Shown here piece by piece: positions 1 to 12,200 of a DNA stretch of 64,000 nt. The translations under genes were made by a program, and so were the position numbers. Position 1 is the first letter of the stretch, and the number at the start of each line of letters is the position of its first letter. Source of the stretch: Blasia pusilla. Its lineage: Eukaryota; Marchantiophyta; Marchantiopsida; Blasiales. Under the pieces are notes generated by a model, which did not search any database, was not told where the DNA came from, and saw only the letters and a list, made by a program, of their open reading frames with translations. The DNA lies in the NCBI GenBank assembly GCA_050084515.1, contig CM114274.1:41602001-41666000 (forward strand). Direction: 5' to 3'.

Positions 1-589
1 TTATTCACAACTGTGATTGGAATAAAATTGTAATGAATTTTGAAAACCATCTTTTGAGTGTCCATTCTAGATCCAGGATTGAATCCAAAATTTATATTAG
101 TGCCTCATTCATGCAAAACAAGTGAATAGAATTAGAATGGCAAATCAGCACCATCAAAATACTTTCCCTTGGAAATAATATGGTACTTTCTCAAGCTATG
201 GGTGACAATCTATAGCACTTACATACTTTCAGCTAGATTGATGGGATGCTCATTAATTATAAGATTGTTTTTTTTCAAGGCAAAGGACTGCCTCCAAAAG
301 AGAAGTTTGGAACACATGCCTTCGGGTTACTCACAATAGTAATTAAGATCCAACCTTAACTTCAACCTGATGTAAGTGAAGTCGAAGCTGTGACACATTA
401 AAAAAGAAAATGAAGAAATCGGACAGAAGCCCATGAAGATTTCATGGGCTTTTCTTATTGGAATCGAAAAGAGCATTCCATGTCCATTATCTTACTCTGG
501 GCATCAATCTGGTGACAAGAATTCTTAGTTGGAAACACTATCGCCCACCTACAGAAAACAAGGCATAAACGGATGTATCGTTACAAGTT
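1..589. other. Gene-free stretch with one short hairpin
   Basis: I see no coding signal here. The only structure is an 11-bp perfect inverted repeat with a 3-nt loop at 427-451 (AAGCCCATGAA / TTCATGGGCTT). It belongs to the class of small hairpins described in the findings. Confidence 0.5.
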
Positions 590-790
590 TCACTCCATCT
601 GGATCTCTGTCTCTCCCGACTCCACCAAGGCCACCCTTTGGGTATGAAGCAACTCGGATTTCTCGCACTTTCCATTACCGCCACCTCTTTAGCATCATCT
701 GGAGTTGTGAGCATCCGGTGGCTCGGTAGGACCTCGGTGTACACTATTCCAGTGGCGTTTGGGCTGGGACATGTGATCACTCGCCATATG
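590..790 (-). pseudogene. Decayed C-terminal relic of the secreted cysteine-rich family
   Basis: Read on the minus strand, about 660-762 encodes PNATGIVYTE followed by a weakened copy of the family's C-terminal module (HRMLTT..DA.EV.VMES). This matches the QNATAVVYTE..EGHWML..DA..VF.EMES segment of the intact genes. After a frameshift near 655 the next frame gives VALVESGETEIQME and a TGA at 590-592, the equivalent of the AFVANTDGEIEIE end of copy A. Nothing of the N-terminal cysteine domain or signal peptide is recognisable further up the minus strand, where the DNA becomes AT-rich. It is a truncated, frameshifted remnant and cannot make a family protein. Confidence 0.75.
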
Positions 791-799
791 ATTTCAAAA

Positions 800-1600
800 T
801 TCAATCTATTTGTTTAAGAGTATGGACCAGAACTAATAAAAATATCCCTATTTTAAGATGGGAAGTAAGAAAAAGAGCACCTATATTTTACGGGTGTAAG
901 GTGAAGCTTGAGATTACGTGGATTATCTTGAAAGCAGTTAGAGCTCCTCTGAGCGTTTAATTCGATGATACTTTTTCTTGTAGTAAGAGCTTTTTAGATT
1001 GATGAGCTTTTTACCTTTGGGTACGGGTGTAGATACACATAGCTGAAACAATCAATGTGCTAATGGATTCCCATGGGAGCTTATGAATGTTATGATGTCA
1101 ATACGGAGCATTTCACTCGTCCCACTACTTTCGTCAATATTTAAGAAAGCATCAATGGATCAATTGAGGATAGGGAGCCATGAAAGTCATATGTCCATAC
1201 AAGCGCCAAGACTAATACTCATGAAATAGCGAATATTTGTTGAGGGTGCAATATGTCCTACTGTGTTTTGGCACTAAAAAGCGTTACTAGAACTACCAAT
1301 CACAAATTCTTAAGCCCAAGCTCTGATTCTTAAGCCCGCAATTTAGTTGGATTGATGAAGGAGAAGATGGCCATAGGGAGTATTCATTAACCATGGGATG
1401 GGTTAAGTTCGAAGCAGGTAGTGTGTACGGAAACATCATTTGATCAGCTAGTATCACCTTTTCGTGTCCCAAATCTTCTTAAAAAATCTCGAACAGAAAA
1501 TCAAGCAAGATCATGAACATGATTGCCTTCCAGTGTCACCTTTCTTATTCCAGATTTTGTTTCAAAGTGGCATGCTTAAAACGAAGAGACGGTGAGAAAT
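800..1600. other. Gene-free interval downstream of copy A
   Basis: No supported gene. The only pattern is a short direct repeat (GATTCTTAAGCCC-like) around 1300-1340. Confidence 0.4.
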
Positions 1601-1611
1601 CCAAAATATAC

Positions 1612-1617
1612 TTTATT
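1612..1617 (-). terminator. Polyadenylation signal of copy A
   Basis: AATAAA on the minus strand, about 300 bp past the stop of copy A. The motif and the AAAG-rich sequence next to it recur at the same distance downstream of copies B, C, E and G, which supports a shared 3' UTR end. Confidence 0.6.
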
Positions 1618-1912
1618 TCAAGTCCAAAGAAGAGCTCCAAACTAGAAGTTCAGAAACTGACAGTTCAGAGTTCATCGTAGGTGTGGAAAAAAGCCAAACT
1701 TAGGTTAGTGTCAAAGCCAAGCCACCCAAATATAAAAAAGGAAAAGAAGAAACTCGGAAGCCAGCCAATTTTCGCAGGCGGTGACATCCTCATTGGAGTC
1801 GCAGAGACCGATCCCATCGATTGGTGCTTTAATATGCAAATCGCCCATCATCTATGCATTGATCAATCTTTGCCTCTATTGATACGTAGAATTACCAGGA
1901 AACGCGCCGATT

Positions 1913-2476
1913 TCACTCGATCTCAATCTCGCCATCGGTGTTAGCCACGAAGGCCGCCCCGCGAGCCTGGAGCCACGCGATTTTCTCGCACTCGGGGAGA
2001 GACTCCATTTCCACGAACACCTTCGTAGCGTCCGGAATCGCGAGCATCCAGTGGCCCTCGTCGGCATCCTCGGTGTACACGACGGCGGTGGCGTTCTGGG
2101 CCTGGACCTGCGAGCACTGTGACGTGTCGACGTCGTCGTTTAAGGACGGAGTTCCGCATCTGCTCCGGAGGAAATCCGCGGCGCTGTAGCCTCCGTTGGT
2201 GAAACAAGTGGAGCCGCGTCTGCTTTCCACCCTGTGGCGGGGGAGACAGGGTCCGCCTCTGTACACGTTGCTATCCTCGCAGGCCCGAACATTCACGAAG
2301 AGAACGGAACCCGCAGAAGTCCTAAAGGAGGTGCATCTCCCCGGGGGGATGTTGTTGAAGGCAATACCTCTTCCTCTGCAGCCCCCGCGATTGGGGTAAG
2401 CGATGATGTTCACTGCGCCAGCGAGCTGGAACAGGGCCACCAGTGTCACTACTAATCGGATCGCTGAGGTCCCCAT
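1913..2476 (-). CDS. Small secreted cysteine-rich protein, copy A (alpha subfamily)
   Basis: The 187-residue protein is intact. Residues 1-21 form a signal peptide (hydrophobic core VVTLVALFQLAG, cleavage after LAGA before VNIIAYP), so it should be secreted. Residues 22 to about 108 form the cysteine domain, with cysteines in the contexts GGC-RG, GRC-TSF, RAC-ED, GPC, STC-F and SRC-G. A seventh cysteine lies in the acidic hinge (DTSQCSQVQ) and an eighth in SLPEC. The hinge has one N-glycosylation site (NAT). From about residue 130 comes the conserved VVYTED..EGHWML...LPE.EK..WLQARGA module, ending in an acidic tail. The start is the ATG closest to the conserved leader acceptor. I do not recognise the family. 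The N-terminal pattern loosely recalls single-motif beta/gamma-crystallin-like secreted proteins of fungi, which is a weak inference only. The GC-rich coding sequence stands out from its surroundings. Confidence 0.85.
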   Translation of the reverse strand: MGTSAIRLVVTLVALFQLAGAVNIIAYPNRGGCRGRGIAFNNIPPGRCTSFRTSAGSVLFVNVRACEDSNVYRGGPCLPRHRVESRRGSTCFTNGGYSAADFLRSRCGTPSLNDDVDTSQCSQVQAQNATAVVYTEDADEGHWMLAIPDATKVFVEMESLPECEKIAWLQARGAAFVANTDGEIEIE

Positions 2477-2520
2477 GGATTTGCTGAGATGTGGATAGCT
2501 TCACTGCGATGTAGATTTCC

Positions 2521-2850
2521 CTGCGCATTTTTATTGACAATTCAACTCTTTTGTTTCAGCGGGTGGAGAAGACAATGTCCTATAATGACGAGTTCACTGT
2601 ATCGATCAACAATTGCTCTCACCAAAACTAACTGAACCGAGGTTCTAAAGAACTGATTCGAATTATGCTAACTCATTGCATTCTAGAATCGTCATTCGGG
2701 CCCTACAACATTTACATAATATACAAATCATCGTTCGGAACAGATATCTTCAGACATGACACATGCGTTAAAAGCACTTTCAAAAGACTGCACTCTACCT
2801 AATTACCTCGGGAGCCCGGAATGAAACAAGCATTCAGAGGACTAATTCAC
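2521..2850 (-). other. 5'-leader intron of copy A
   Basis: On the minus strand the intron starts at a GTGAAT donor (first base 2850) and ends with TGCGCAG (AG at 2521-2522), 44 nt before the ATG. It is 330 bp. The acceptor context matches that of copies B and C. The donor is weaker than the CGGG|GTGAGT of the other genes but aligns with it. Confidence 0.6.
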
Positions 2851-2906
2851 TCTCAAGTCAGAGATCGATTGACAGAACCTGATATGCCCTTCAATCCTGG
2901 CCTAGC

Positions 2907-2913
2907 TTTTATA
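2907..2913 (-). promoter_or_regulatory. TATA box of copy A
   Basis: TATAAAA on the minus strand. It is followed by the family's conserved element GGCCAGGATTGAAGG then CATATCAG, which probably marks the transcription start about 30 nt downstream, and then by the leader-intron donor. Confidence 0.65.
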
Positions 2914-3179
2914 TCTTACTTAGTGCTCCAGATTGCTTGAAAGTGCGAGTCTCCCCACAGAAAAGAAACAATTGACTATGCACTGCACTAATGACTGCCG
3001 TAGTTTCCAAGCACGTGGGCCCATGAATACGGCTCCAAAGATGCCTGCTTGTATTGATCTATTACCAAATCTGATTTGGTACAAAATCACAACCCGGCGA
3101 CCCGATTTCCATAGCCAGTACCAGGAGCATGTGCAGTGATAAGCTATTATATGAAATGTCCCAACTCTGAAGCGATAGT

Positions 3180-3720
3180 ATTTTCGTGACCTCTTAGGTG
3201 CTTGGGATGATTGAAGAAAAGCACATACGGATGGACTCCCTCATAGTTCCATGAGTTCTTTTTTGGAATTCGGTTACCGAGACAATGCTACTCTCAGAGA
3301 TCTGGATAGACGGAACCCAGAGGTAATGACTTAAAGGATTATAACAGACGGGCAGAAAACTCCTGACATGCTTGGAGGGTTCCTTTCACGGGCTCGCTTG
3401 GCTAACAAGGTGCATGAAAAATGGGAAGATTCCATTCGCAGGGCTACTTCGGGCGTAACGGTCACTCAGCTGATGAGAATGGGTAGTCGAGATACCCGAC
3501 CCGCCTGGTGAGGGGCGTCGAAGAAACAGGATAGCAGAAAATCAAAGATTCTTACCAGATAAGATTCAACTGGGAACCTTCAGGAGTCTGTTCTTCACGT
3601 TAAGAAATCTAAGACTTCAAACGGGGACAAGAATGCGGTGCTTCCTTTTGCGTTGGAATTGTGAAATGTTTCGGGGAGCCAGTGTTCGTGTTTATATAAT
3701 AACATAGCATGCGTGAAATT
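3180..3720. repeat. Upstream flank shared by copies A, B and C
   Basis: About 3360-3560 aligns with 21590-21800 (upstream of B) and 27965-28160 (upstream of C). Shared landmarks include a TGCTTGGA/TGGTTGGA/TGCTTTGAAGG segment and CGTAACGGYCA. The duplicated unit therefore includes several hundred bp beyond the promoter. No gene is seen. Confidence 0.5.
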
Positions 3721-4600
3721 TCTTCTTCACACAGTCGTCAGCCAAGATTCGAGCTTCCGAGATGGGTTCAAGATAGGCCCATTTTTTCGGACGAAATTAG
3801 AGCTAGGCCTAATTAGGTTCTCTCTCTGGTGTTTCTCTTTTTCGATTTTAGTCGATTTTGGCTTTTGGACCTGACGGCCTTGTACGAGAAAACTTCACTT
3901 CTTCCGATAGGCTGACAGGTCAAAACTAAGGGCCTGAATGGAACGAGTCCAAGAGAATGGATTCCATCCCACCGCCCTGTAATGCGGATTTCAAACCCCG
4001 CACTCGTGGTCCATACCCAAAGTCTATGGCTCAAAACCTCTAGGGGTAAGGTTAGTTTTCGTACGATGCCTTTTGGATTCCTGGGCATTCTTAACGGGGT
4101 GGGTCACAGAAATGAGTTTGGCATTTCGCGAAACTAAATTTAACTCAAATTTTCTCAGTTAGCTCATATGGGCTAGTCCAACCGGAGGACGATATTCCCA
4201 ATTTCCCAGAATCGCCTTGGTGGGGAAGTGTTGAATATGCGGAATGGTTCTGCTGCTATGGGCGTCTAAACCATGTAACCAGCTTTCCACTATTTCATCA
4301 CAATTAGGAAGTAGTTAATTTTTTTTAATAAAGAAATCTCCTCAGCTCTTACGATCGATTCGTATCTGTTACGGACTCAGAACGCCTCCGTCCGGGATGA
4401 GAACTCAATACGTGGCTCCCTATCGACTTTCCCGAAAATTGTCTAACCAATCCGCAGTGTAGCCCAACATGTGTGAAACCCTTCAGTCAATGTCAGTGAG
4501 AACCGGGGCCACGTGTTTCTCAGTCATCGGCCGAAACCAACGGAATAAATATGTGTCGACGGGAATTTTTGAGTTTTTTTTGTTCTCTTTTGTACCGGCT
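3720..4600. other. Gene-free interval
   Basis: No coding match on either strand and no clear repeat until the foldback element that follows. Confidence 0.4.
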
Positions 4601-5345
4601 CTCGGGGAAAAACTTCCCAGACTACTAGTACCTTCGATACTTAGCACGATCCTGTCGCGTGAGGATTTGGTGCCGAAGACTTTCGGTCACCATGCGGGAT
4701 GGATAGGGGAACTCTATGAGAGGAGAGGATCAGGACCGCATTTCCGTAGGGACAGGTGGAAAGGCAATCCTGCACTTTCAAAGCACGTTTCGTCCTTTTT
4801 TGTCGTTTTCCACGTCCGCATTCTCGACACTCCCTTTTCCTGAAGTAATCTTTATTTAATTTAACTTTGGTTGGATATCCCTATTGTAAGGAGACCGTCT
4901 TGCTCACATCCCTGTCATTTATGCCACTAACCTAAGGCCCTAATGATGTTGCGTTACCATCCTCCTATCCACCCTCCTTCATTTAGTTTTCACGGAGTTA
5001 GATTCTTCTCCGACCGAACCCATTCCAGAAACTTACAACAAAACTCTTCTCGAGAACTGGTCGACTTTCCAAAATCATTCCATTCCAAGGCAATCCGGCA
5101 GTTCAATCGACCATGTGATGAATGGTGGGTCAGAAGTACCTCTCTCTATTTTTTTGTTTGTTTCACTCAAAACAATACCTATTTTTCCGAGTTTCGATTC
5201 ATTCAAAAATGCGGTCCTGATCCTCTGATCCTCTCCGGTCGTATAGTCCCCTATCCAACCTGTATGGGGACCGAAAGTCGTCGGTACCAAATCCCCAAGC
5301 GACAGGATCGCGCTAAGTACGGTACCAACAGTTTCTTAAGCGAAT
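4600..5345. repeat. Foldback (inverted-repeat) element
   Basis: The segment about 4620-4745 is an imperfect reverse complement of about 5205-5345. Paired landmarks are GGATCAGGACCGCATTT against AAATGCGGTCCTGATCC, and GCACGATCCTGTCGCGTGAGG against a GACAGGATCGCGCTAAG segment. The roughly 450-bp spacer has no transposase. It looks like a decayed MITE or foldback element. Confidence 0.6.
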
Positions 5346-5474
5346 GTAGTAGTAGTCGGGTAGTTTTTTCGTGACCGAAAATCTTCGGTACCAAATCCCC
5401 ATGCCACAGGATCGCGCTAAGTACGGTACCAACAGTATCTTAAGCGAAAGTAGTAGTCGGTAGTTTTTCGTGAT
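5281..5474. repeat. Two-unit tandem duplication, about 104-bp period
   Basis: TCGGTACCAAATCCCC starts at 5281 and again at 5385. Each unit continues through ACAGGATCGCGCTAAGTACG and a GTAGTAGTCGG-TAGTTTTTCGTGA tail. The first unit coincides with the right arm of the foldback element, so the duplication followed its insertion. Confidence 0.75.
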
Positions 5475-5659
5475 ATTCGGGGGAGTTTGTTAGTGAGAGC
5501 TGTACGTCGAATATGTATTCCACCGGTTTTGGCCCGGTGATGAGAAACTGAACACGTAACCCCGGACATGACAAAGGCCTCGGAAATGGAGTAAAGGTTA
5601 GGTTGGTTATATTAGTAAGGTGGTGCCTGATAACTTTGGACTCATGCTCGAAATTATGA

Positions 5660-6900
5660 AATTCATATCCAAATTAAGAATGTAAGGTTAGTTTTTTCGT
5701 GTTAAAGTAGTAATAATGCCATATAATAATTCGAATTTCAAACAAAGAATGCAGTTTGGCATGATTTATGAGTTTTTATGTATAGTTCTTATAGGACTAA
5801 TGATGTCATACAAGCTCAAATTTTTATTTGTCACATATTTTATTGGCATGTCATTTATTTTATTTTATTGGAAATAATTAGTATAGTAATTTTCTTATAA
5901 TATAATTATAATTTTTATTTCATTTTTTTATTTTATAATTTTTATACATATTATAATTTTTATATAATAAATTTTATTATTTGAATGTTCATATTTCCAA
6001 TGGTAATGTGGATGGAACTTTTCTTTTTACTCTAGCAATTTACAATTCACCATGAGAAAATAAGGAACTAGGAAAATAAATGTTAAACTTTTGTAAAGTT
6101 TGATCTTATGACTTATTAATAGTCCTAACAAAAGTGAGAATTGAAACGTATGTAAATCAAATGGCAAACGAGAAATCCAATGCAATCAATGGGATACAAT
6201 GGGATGTGTAGAATAAAAGCTTGATCTCCAAAGATCTTCCTTCTTATGATTTCGGCATCAATGCAATGCTCCATGAATTGAGGAATCACCAATCTTTTCC
6301 AATTTTTTTGTCACTGTAATCATTTCATGTTTCGTAAGAGCATGATTGGTGCACAAATCTTCAAACCAAAATGATACGGAGATATCTAGAAATTCAAAAA
6401 TTCAGTGGGATAGATTTAATTCATCCCCTCATTTGGAATAGGTCGACGCTCAAATAAATATGCATAATATGTAATGATTTGGTGAGAAAATAATAATAAA
6501 AATACAAAAACTTTCCAAATTTTGAATAAGAAGATATATTAAGGTTTAAAATGATTATCTGTTTAGGAAACACAGATATAACAATTGCATTTATGTCATG
6601 AACATCTCTATTTCTTGGAATCAAAATAGTTTTATCTCTCAAGAAATCAATGTGATGAAATTAGCCTGGAGAATTTCCATAAAGTAAATCAATAAGATCA
6701 CATATCTTATTACTATTAATAATAATTTCATATGGAAATTGTATAAAGTCTTCTCCCAAATCAAGGTACAAAGATATTCAACTTTCCCTCACTTCCAATA
6801 ACCAATCAGAAAAAACTTGTTGTTAGTATCCAAATGAACTTTAAACCTTTGAATTCACCTTTTTTTTCTAGTATATATTTTATAACTAGTATATATATCT
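5660..6900. other. AT-rich interval
   Basis: Low-complexity A/T runs, especially 5820-5990 (TTTTATTTTATAAT-like). No gene supported. Confidence 0.5.
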
Positions 6901-8540
6901 CGGACATATTCAGCCATGATATATGTCACCCTCGAGAACAACCATCACATACCAACATGGTGGTGGCATCCCTCGGAGATCCGCACAACATACACCTCAA
7001 GCTTTTAGGTACCACTACCAAACTTGGATCTAGTGTTCCTTCCATGTTTGGAAGATGATATGGCGCATAATTGGGCACTTGATCCTTCCAAACCATACTA
7101 TCCCCTCCCTCCAACATGAGGATTTCAGTCGATAATATCTCGCGCACACGTGAGATGGTACGCCTTGTAGTAATATCTAGCGTCATGTGTGTCGCCTGCT
7201 TCAATTATACATAATCTCTAGGATGAAATCTCCATCATGGTAAATGAGGCGTAGAGTGAGATGGTATCGAGGCCTTGTACTTCCCTATTTTGAGAGGTCA
7301 TATGTGATCTACTCTTAGAAGATGACTTAGGAATGTAGGTCACCCTTCCCTTTACGAGGAGTGGCAAATTTGGAGAGGTTGACCTTCCCAACCATGTATG
7401 GCTTCACTTGGATCTATAGGGTCGTGGGTTAATTGGTAGTTGGTCTCATGAGGGAACCAGATATGTAGTTGTTAGGGAGCTAGTATGGGTGTACTACAAG
7501 TTGATAGTGACCTATTTATACACGTCATCCGTGGAGGTGCCCAGCGGGATATACCTCGGATGAGTCTCATTTGGAGCTCATTTCCTTAGGATTCCATATC
7601 CTTGTTGGGATTCATGATACAATGCGATGTGCATATATTGAGCCTAGATTCTCTCTTGAAGATTGGACTAGGAATGATCAATAAGGAGATCACTCATTTT
7701 GGGAATCCTTATGTATGAATTTCTCTTGATGTGTATCTGAATCATGAGTATGGTTGTTTGGATGAAGCACGGTTGATTGTAGATTTCATCAAAGTTTACA
7801 GTTCGTATTCAACTTTATATCTTAAGAAGATGCACGCTGGTTTTGAATTGAAGAGAAAGTCGGATTCAATTTATGGTCTAGAGCACAATTGTGGTGCTGT
7901 GGGGTTTGTAGGAATTGCAAGATAATGTATCCTAACTATGCGGGAGGACATGGGGCATAAGAATTGATGAAATCAAAGTGAGATGTTCAGAATTGAGAAA
8001 TCTGTGCAATGCAATAGATGTGACAGGATTTGAAGAGGGGAGGCTTCTCAATCCTGATGGAGTTACTAAAGACTGGAGCAATCGAGGATTAGATTGTAGG
8101 GATGGAGTTCCTGAGATAATTATGGTGAGGAAATCAGTGTCAATTGTGACCTGATTGAGTGTGGGAAAGTCAACAAGTGCGTGGGCATTTGAGTGAGGTG
8201 TGTTTGATTTTGGACCAAATTGGATGAATGTTGGGCAACAGGAAAATCAAACAAGAAGAAAATGTAAGGAGGGCACATTGGTGCTTTCTTGTGCAAGATT
8301 TTATGATATCTGAATTTGCCATTAGAAAGCTCGCAAAAAACTGAGTCCAATTGTGAAAACGAGACCAGAAACGTAGCTGAGTTGAGAAATATTCCAAAAA
8401 GATTCCCCAAAGCATAGATTCCCTGAGATGAGTGGATCCCCAATGTGGAAAGGGTAGGAGAGCAGCATTGGAGTTGTTGTGTAAGTCATTAGAACTTAAG
8501 TTTTGATAGACCTTGTTTGGAAAGTGAGAAGGAGTGAGGA
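6900..8540. other. Gene-free interval
   Basis: Open frames up to about 107 codons occur, but none shows a domain, a signal peptide or a relation to anything else in the window. Confidence 0.35.
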
Positions 8541-8559
8541 GAAGGAGAGCTCTTCATTC

Positions 8560-10350
8560 AATCGGAACTAAAGTTCCGATTTCACTTGTGAACGTGGTTA
8601 TGGAAAGGCAAGGAAGAAAAACCATGTAGCTTTCCCTCGGTGAGAGGTGGAGAAAGGTTTGGGGCTCCGCTAGTATGGAGGAACTAGCGCCACTAGTTTG
8701 GAGCCGTTACTGGTATGTTAGCCAAAGAGTTGGTGGAGTTGAGGGAGGCATGAGAACTTAAGTTCTGATTCAAGAGATCCCTCCCATGAGGCATTTCCGA
8801 GCAGAGCGGCGAAGTGGGAATTGGAACTGAAGTTCTTATTCAGCAGCAAGGGCGGAATCATCTGAAGGGATTCAAAGGGCGCAGCAAGGATGGTAAGGAG
8901 CTACAAAAGGGATTTTGGAACTCAAGTTCCATTTCGAGCACAGTTGAGCCGAGGCGTGGTTCAACTACATGGTGGTCATCTTGACAGCACAGTAGAGATT
9001 GGCACAGCGGGAGTGACAAGGAAGCAAGGAGGATGTGGAATTCTGTCCCCGTTGGAGAACAGTGAAATGTCTCAATTGCAGTGACGTCTACAGCATGGCA
9101 GAGTGCGGCAGCTTAGAATTGCAAAGTGAAGTGAGGAGGCAATTGGAACTTCAGTTCCCATTCCGCTCTTCACTTGTGGGTCTTCTCCACAGGGAGATCA
9201 AGAGGATAGGAAGGAGGAAGGAGGAAGGAGGAAATCTAGTTCCCATTCCACTCCTGATTTATGGTGTGTCTTCTCTACAGGGAGGTGGAGATGACAAGAA
9301 GGAGGCAATCAGAACTCTAGTTCTGATTCCGCTCCTCAGTTGTGGGTTCTCTTCAAGGAGGTGGAGAGGATAGTCAGGGCAATCACAACTCAAGTTCTGA
9401 TCCCCTTTGGCATGGCCCAAGAAGTGGGGTCGGCATGACTCTCAATTTCAGCACGGCGCTTAGAGGAAGGAGAGGAGAATTGAAACGGAAGTTCCTATTC
9501 TGCAGCCTCTCAGGTGGGGCACAACTCTTCTTCAAGCGCGCCGATGGAGGAAGGAGAAAGAGTCGAAATTGTAGTTTCTATCTACGGAGTATCATGTGGG
9601 CGCGGCTCTCCCTACCAAGGCGCGCTGCGACATGTGAAGCAGAGAGGGAGGAGTGAGCAATTGGAGCTGAAGTTCCAATTCCATCATTCTTCTGTGAAGG
9701 AAGGAGTGAGCCAAGAGCATTCGTAACTGAAGTTCCAATTTGGCACTCTTTCAGTTGAAGGATTTTCAGACCCCAAGTTCAGGCGAGTTGGCAGAGGGGC
9801 GCAACAATTGGAATCCAAGTTCCCATTGGGATCAGTCCATTGCCCTTTTCTATCCCAAGGTAGTCTCTTTTCACGCGGGCGAGAATTAGAACCCAAGCTC
9901 CAATTCCCACCTTGGTCTCCTATACAACTGGCGTTTGTGGCATAGCACGAATTGGAATTGAAGTTCTGATTCACATGTGAGTTTGGCAAGCGAAGCATGG
10001 CGGAGAAGTCAATGGCATGTGAAGCACATAGGGAGGACTGAACCAAGATCCAATTCCATCATTCTTATGTGAAAGAAGGACTGAACCAAGAGCATGTGGA
10101 ACTAAAGTTCCAATTCTGCACTCTTTCAGGTGGAGGATTTCCAGATGCTCAAGTTTCATGCAAGGTGGCAAAGCGGCATAACGATTGGAACCCAAGTTCC
10201 CATTGGGATCAGTCTGTCGCCCTATCCTGAGGTAGTCTCTTTTGGTACGGGTGAGAATCACAACCCAAGTTCCAACTCCCACCTTGGTCTCCTGTGAAGC
10301 TGGTGTTTGTGGTGCGGCGCGAATCGGAACTTGGGTTCCCATTCTCATGT
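8560..10350. repeat. Field of GGAACT..AGTTCC near-palindromes
   Basis: About eighteen variants of a 14-22 bp near-palindrome occur, roughly one per 100 bp. Examples lie near 8571 (GGAACTAAAGTTCC), 8910 (GGAACTCAAGTTCC), 9145 (GGAACTTCAGTTCC), 9660, 9722, 10097 (GGAACTAAAGTTCC), 10185 and 10325. They often have TTG before and ATTC after. The same motif recurs near 50010, 51965, 52100, 52400, 52500 and 53036. A gag relic follows directly, so I read the field as the untranslated region of a decayed Ty3/gypsy element. Confidence 0.65.
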
Positions 10351-11089
10351 GAGTTTTGAGCAGGGAAGCTTGGCGGAGAAGTGAGTGGGAGGTGAGGCGA
10401 GTAAATCACAACGTTAAGAGGCTTCAAGGCGGAAGAGGTGTCCAAGATGCAAGTGGGCATGAGAGACGTTGAAGGCGTGAGGCGCCAACTTGCAGGCGCG
10501 CCGGAGAGTTATTTTGCATGTTGTGTCACCAATACACCCACAAGGAAGTGATGGCTACTTGTTATTCATTTTCCTTGCTGCTTATGGAGATGTTTGAGGG
10601 GTTATTTTTGGATAACACTCATTATGGATTAGTGCGTTGGTGAATGCACGGCACTACCGTGACTATTGTAGAGAGCTTGGTGGGATGGATGTATAGCACA
10701 CTTTTTGGAAGTGACTTAGTGTGCGGGCGATTTGCTGAGTGTTGATCTCTTGTGAGATAAGTGGGGGCGTGTCCACAGTTTAGGCATTGTCTAGTGCGAA
10801 GCTACTGGCTTGGAAGTGAGTCATAGCAATTTGCAGGTTTCACCATGGCTCATCCACATAGTCTTGGGGAGCGTGGTAGTGGTAGAAGGGGCGGAGGATT
10901 TGCATGGAGCGGGGCTAGGTGTCAAGGGTTTCCACATGAGGAACCACCTCAGCCGCCACTTGTTGTTACTTCAAAAGTGAAGTTAGCCAATTCTGAATTA
11001 CCCTTAAGGCCATGGAGTGTCAAGAGTGTCGCCACAATATAGTTGTGGGACATGGATGATCACGATACATATGGGTCCACGAGGGGAAC

Positions 11090-12200
11090 CCGACGATTCT
11101 CAAGCATGGTGGGAACCATCAAGTTGGATGATTTTATGGAGGATTTCGATAGCTGGTATGATGCATAGAGGATGCGGAACCAATAGAGATTGAACCCCTT
11201 TATGGCGTGGAAAAGACTTTTTCAGCATCTAGAGGGCCCTCCCATGGATGATTGTCAAGAGTTTTGGATTCTCCATGAGGCAAAAATTGAGGCGTGGAGA
11301 CTATTTTGGTCTCCAAGATATGTGTTCCTCACAGGGTGTGCGATGTATAATATGGCAGCTGTAGTAGCACCCATAACCGCACGGAGGAGACACTTAGAGG
11401 AGTTATCAACTCGAGTCTTACGAGTGTGACCTGCCAAGTACCACCTATGTTCAACACGTTGGTTGAGTTCTTTCGAGAGTTGGGGAGGAATTATGAGGGG
11501 ATGAGGACCAACAAGCTTAAGTCGATTCATGAGTTTTAGTGGAGACCAGAAGAGAGTCTTTGAGAGGCCTATGCACGGCTTCGATGGTTGATTATTGTGA
11601 CTCAAGGTGTGAAAGAGGTGCAAGCGGTCCAATTTTGGTATGCAATGCTAGACCGTGAGTTTCGGAAGAGAGTGTGAGATGCAACTCTCTTACATGTTGG
11701 TTCGCCTACTCTCAAGTTTGTATTTTTGTTGGCGGAGTGGATTGAGCTCAACATATTTGAGGAGAGAGTTTCAACAATAGTTGCATCATCTTCAAGGGAG
11801 ACGGCACAAGTGACACTGTCTTGATCAATGCCACAACGCACTAGTTGAGATAGAGTCATGGGACCGAGGGAAATGGGTGGATACTTGAAGCGTGGACCAC
11901 GACTAGTTCAGTAATATGCTGAGCAGTAGGGCTAAGGTATTTCTTGTTGGACGTCTGGAGGATCACATCGTCAGTGAGATTGTAGATAGCAGAGTGGAGT
12001 GTAGGCAGCACTATCAGTTGTGTACCTGGCACTCTAAGGGTCACCCTTACCATGATCATTGTGAGAGATATGGGTACACACATGAGAGATGTCTTGAGCT
12101 CCACTCAGAGCTGCGCCTAGAGGGAGGTCAAGAACCTGGAGAGAGGACGAGGTGTAGGAGGTTGAGTATGTGGTGGAGGCAGGGTCCCACCACCTGCTAG
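11090..12200 (+). pseudogene. Ty3/gypsy-type gag relic
   Basis: In shifting plus frames the DNA reads like a retrotransposon capsid region. One stretch near 11200-11290 has WKRLFQHLEGPPMDDCQEF. Another near 11620-11800 reads VQAVQFWYAMLDREFRKRV, then a stop, then a PTLKFVFLLAEWIELN-type segment. A cysteine/histidine-rich piece near 11998-12100 (CTWHSKGHPYHDHCERYGY) resembles a nucleocapsid zinc knuckle. Several in-frame stops and frameshifts break it. A second relic at 15530-15740 matches the middle part closely, which supports the reading as a repeated gag. No protease, RT or integrase follows in this copy. Confidence 0.6.
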
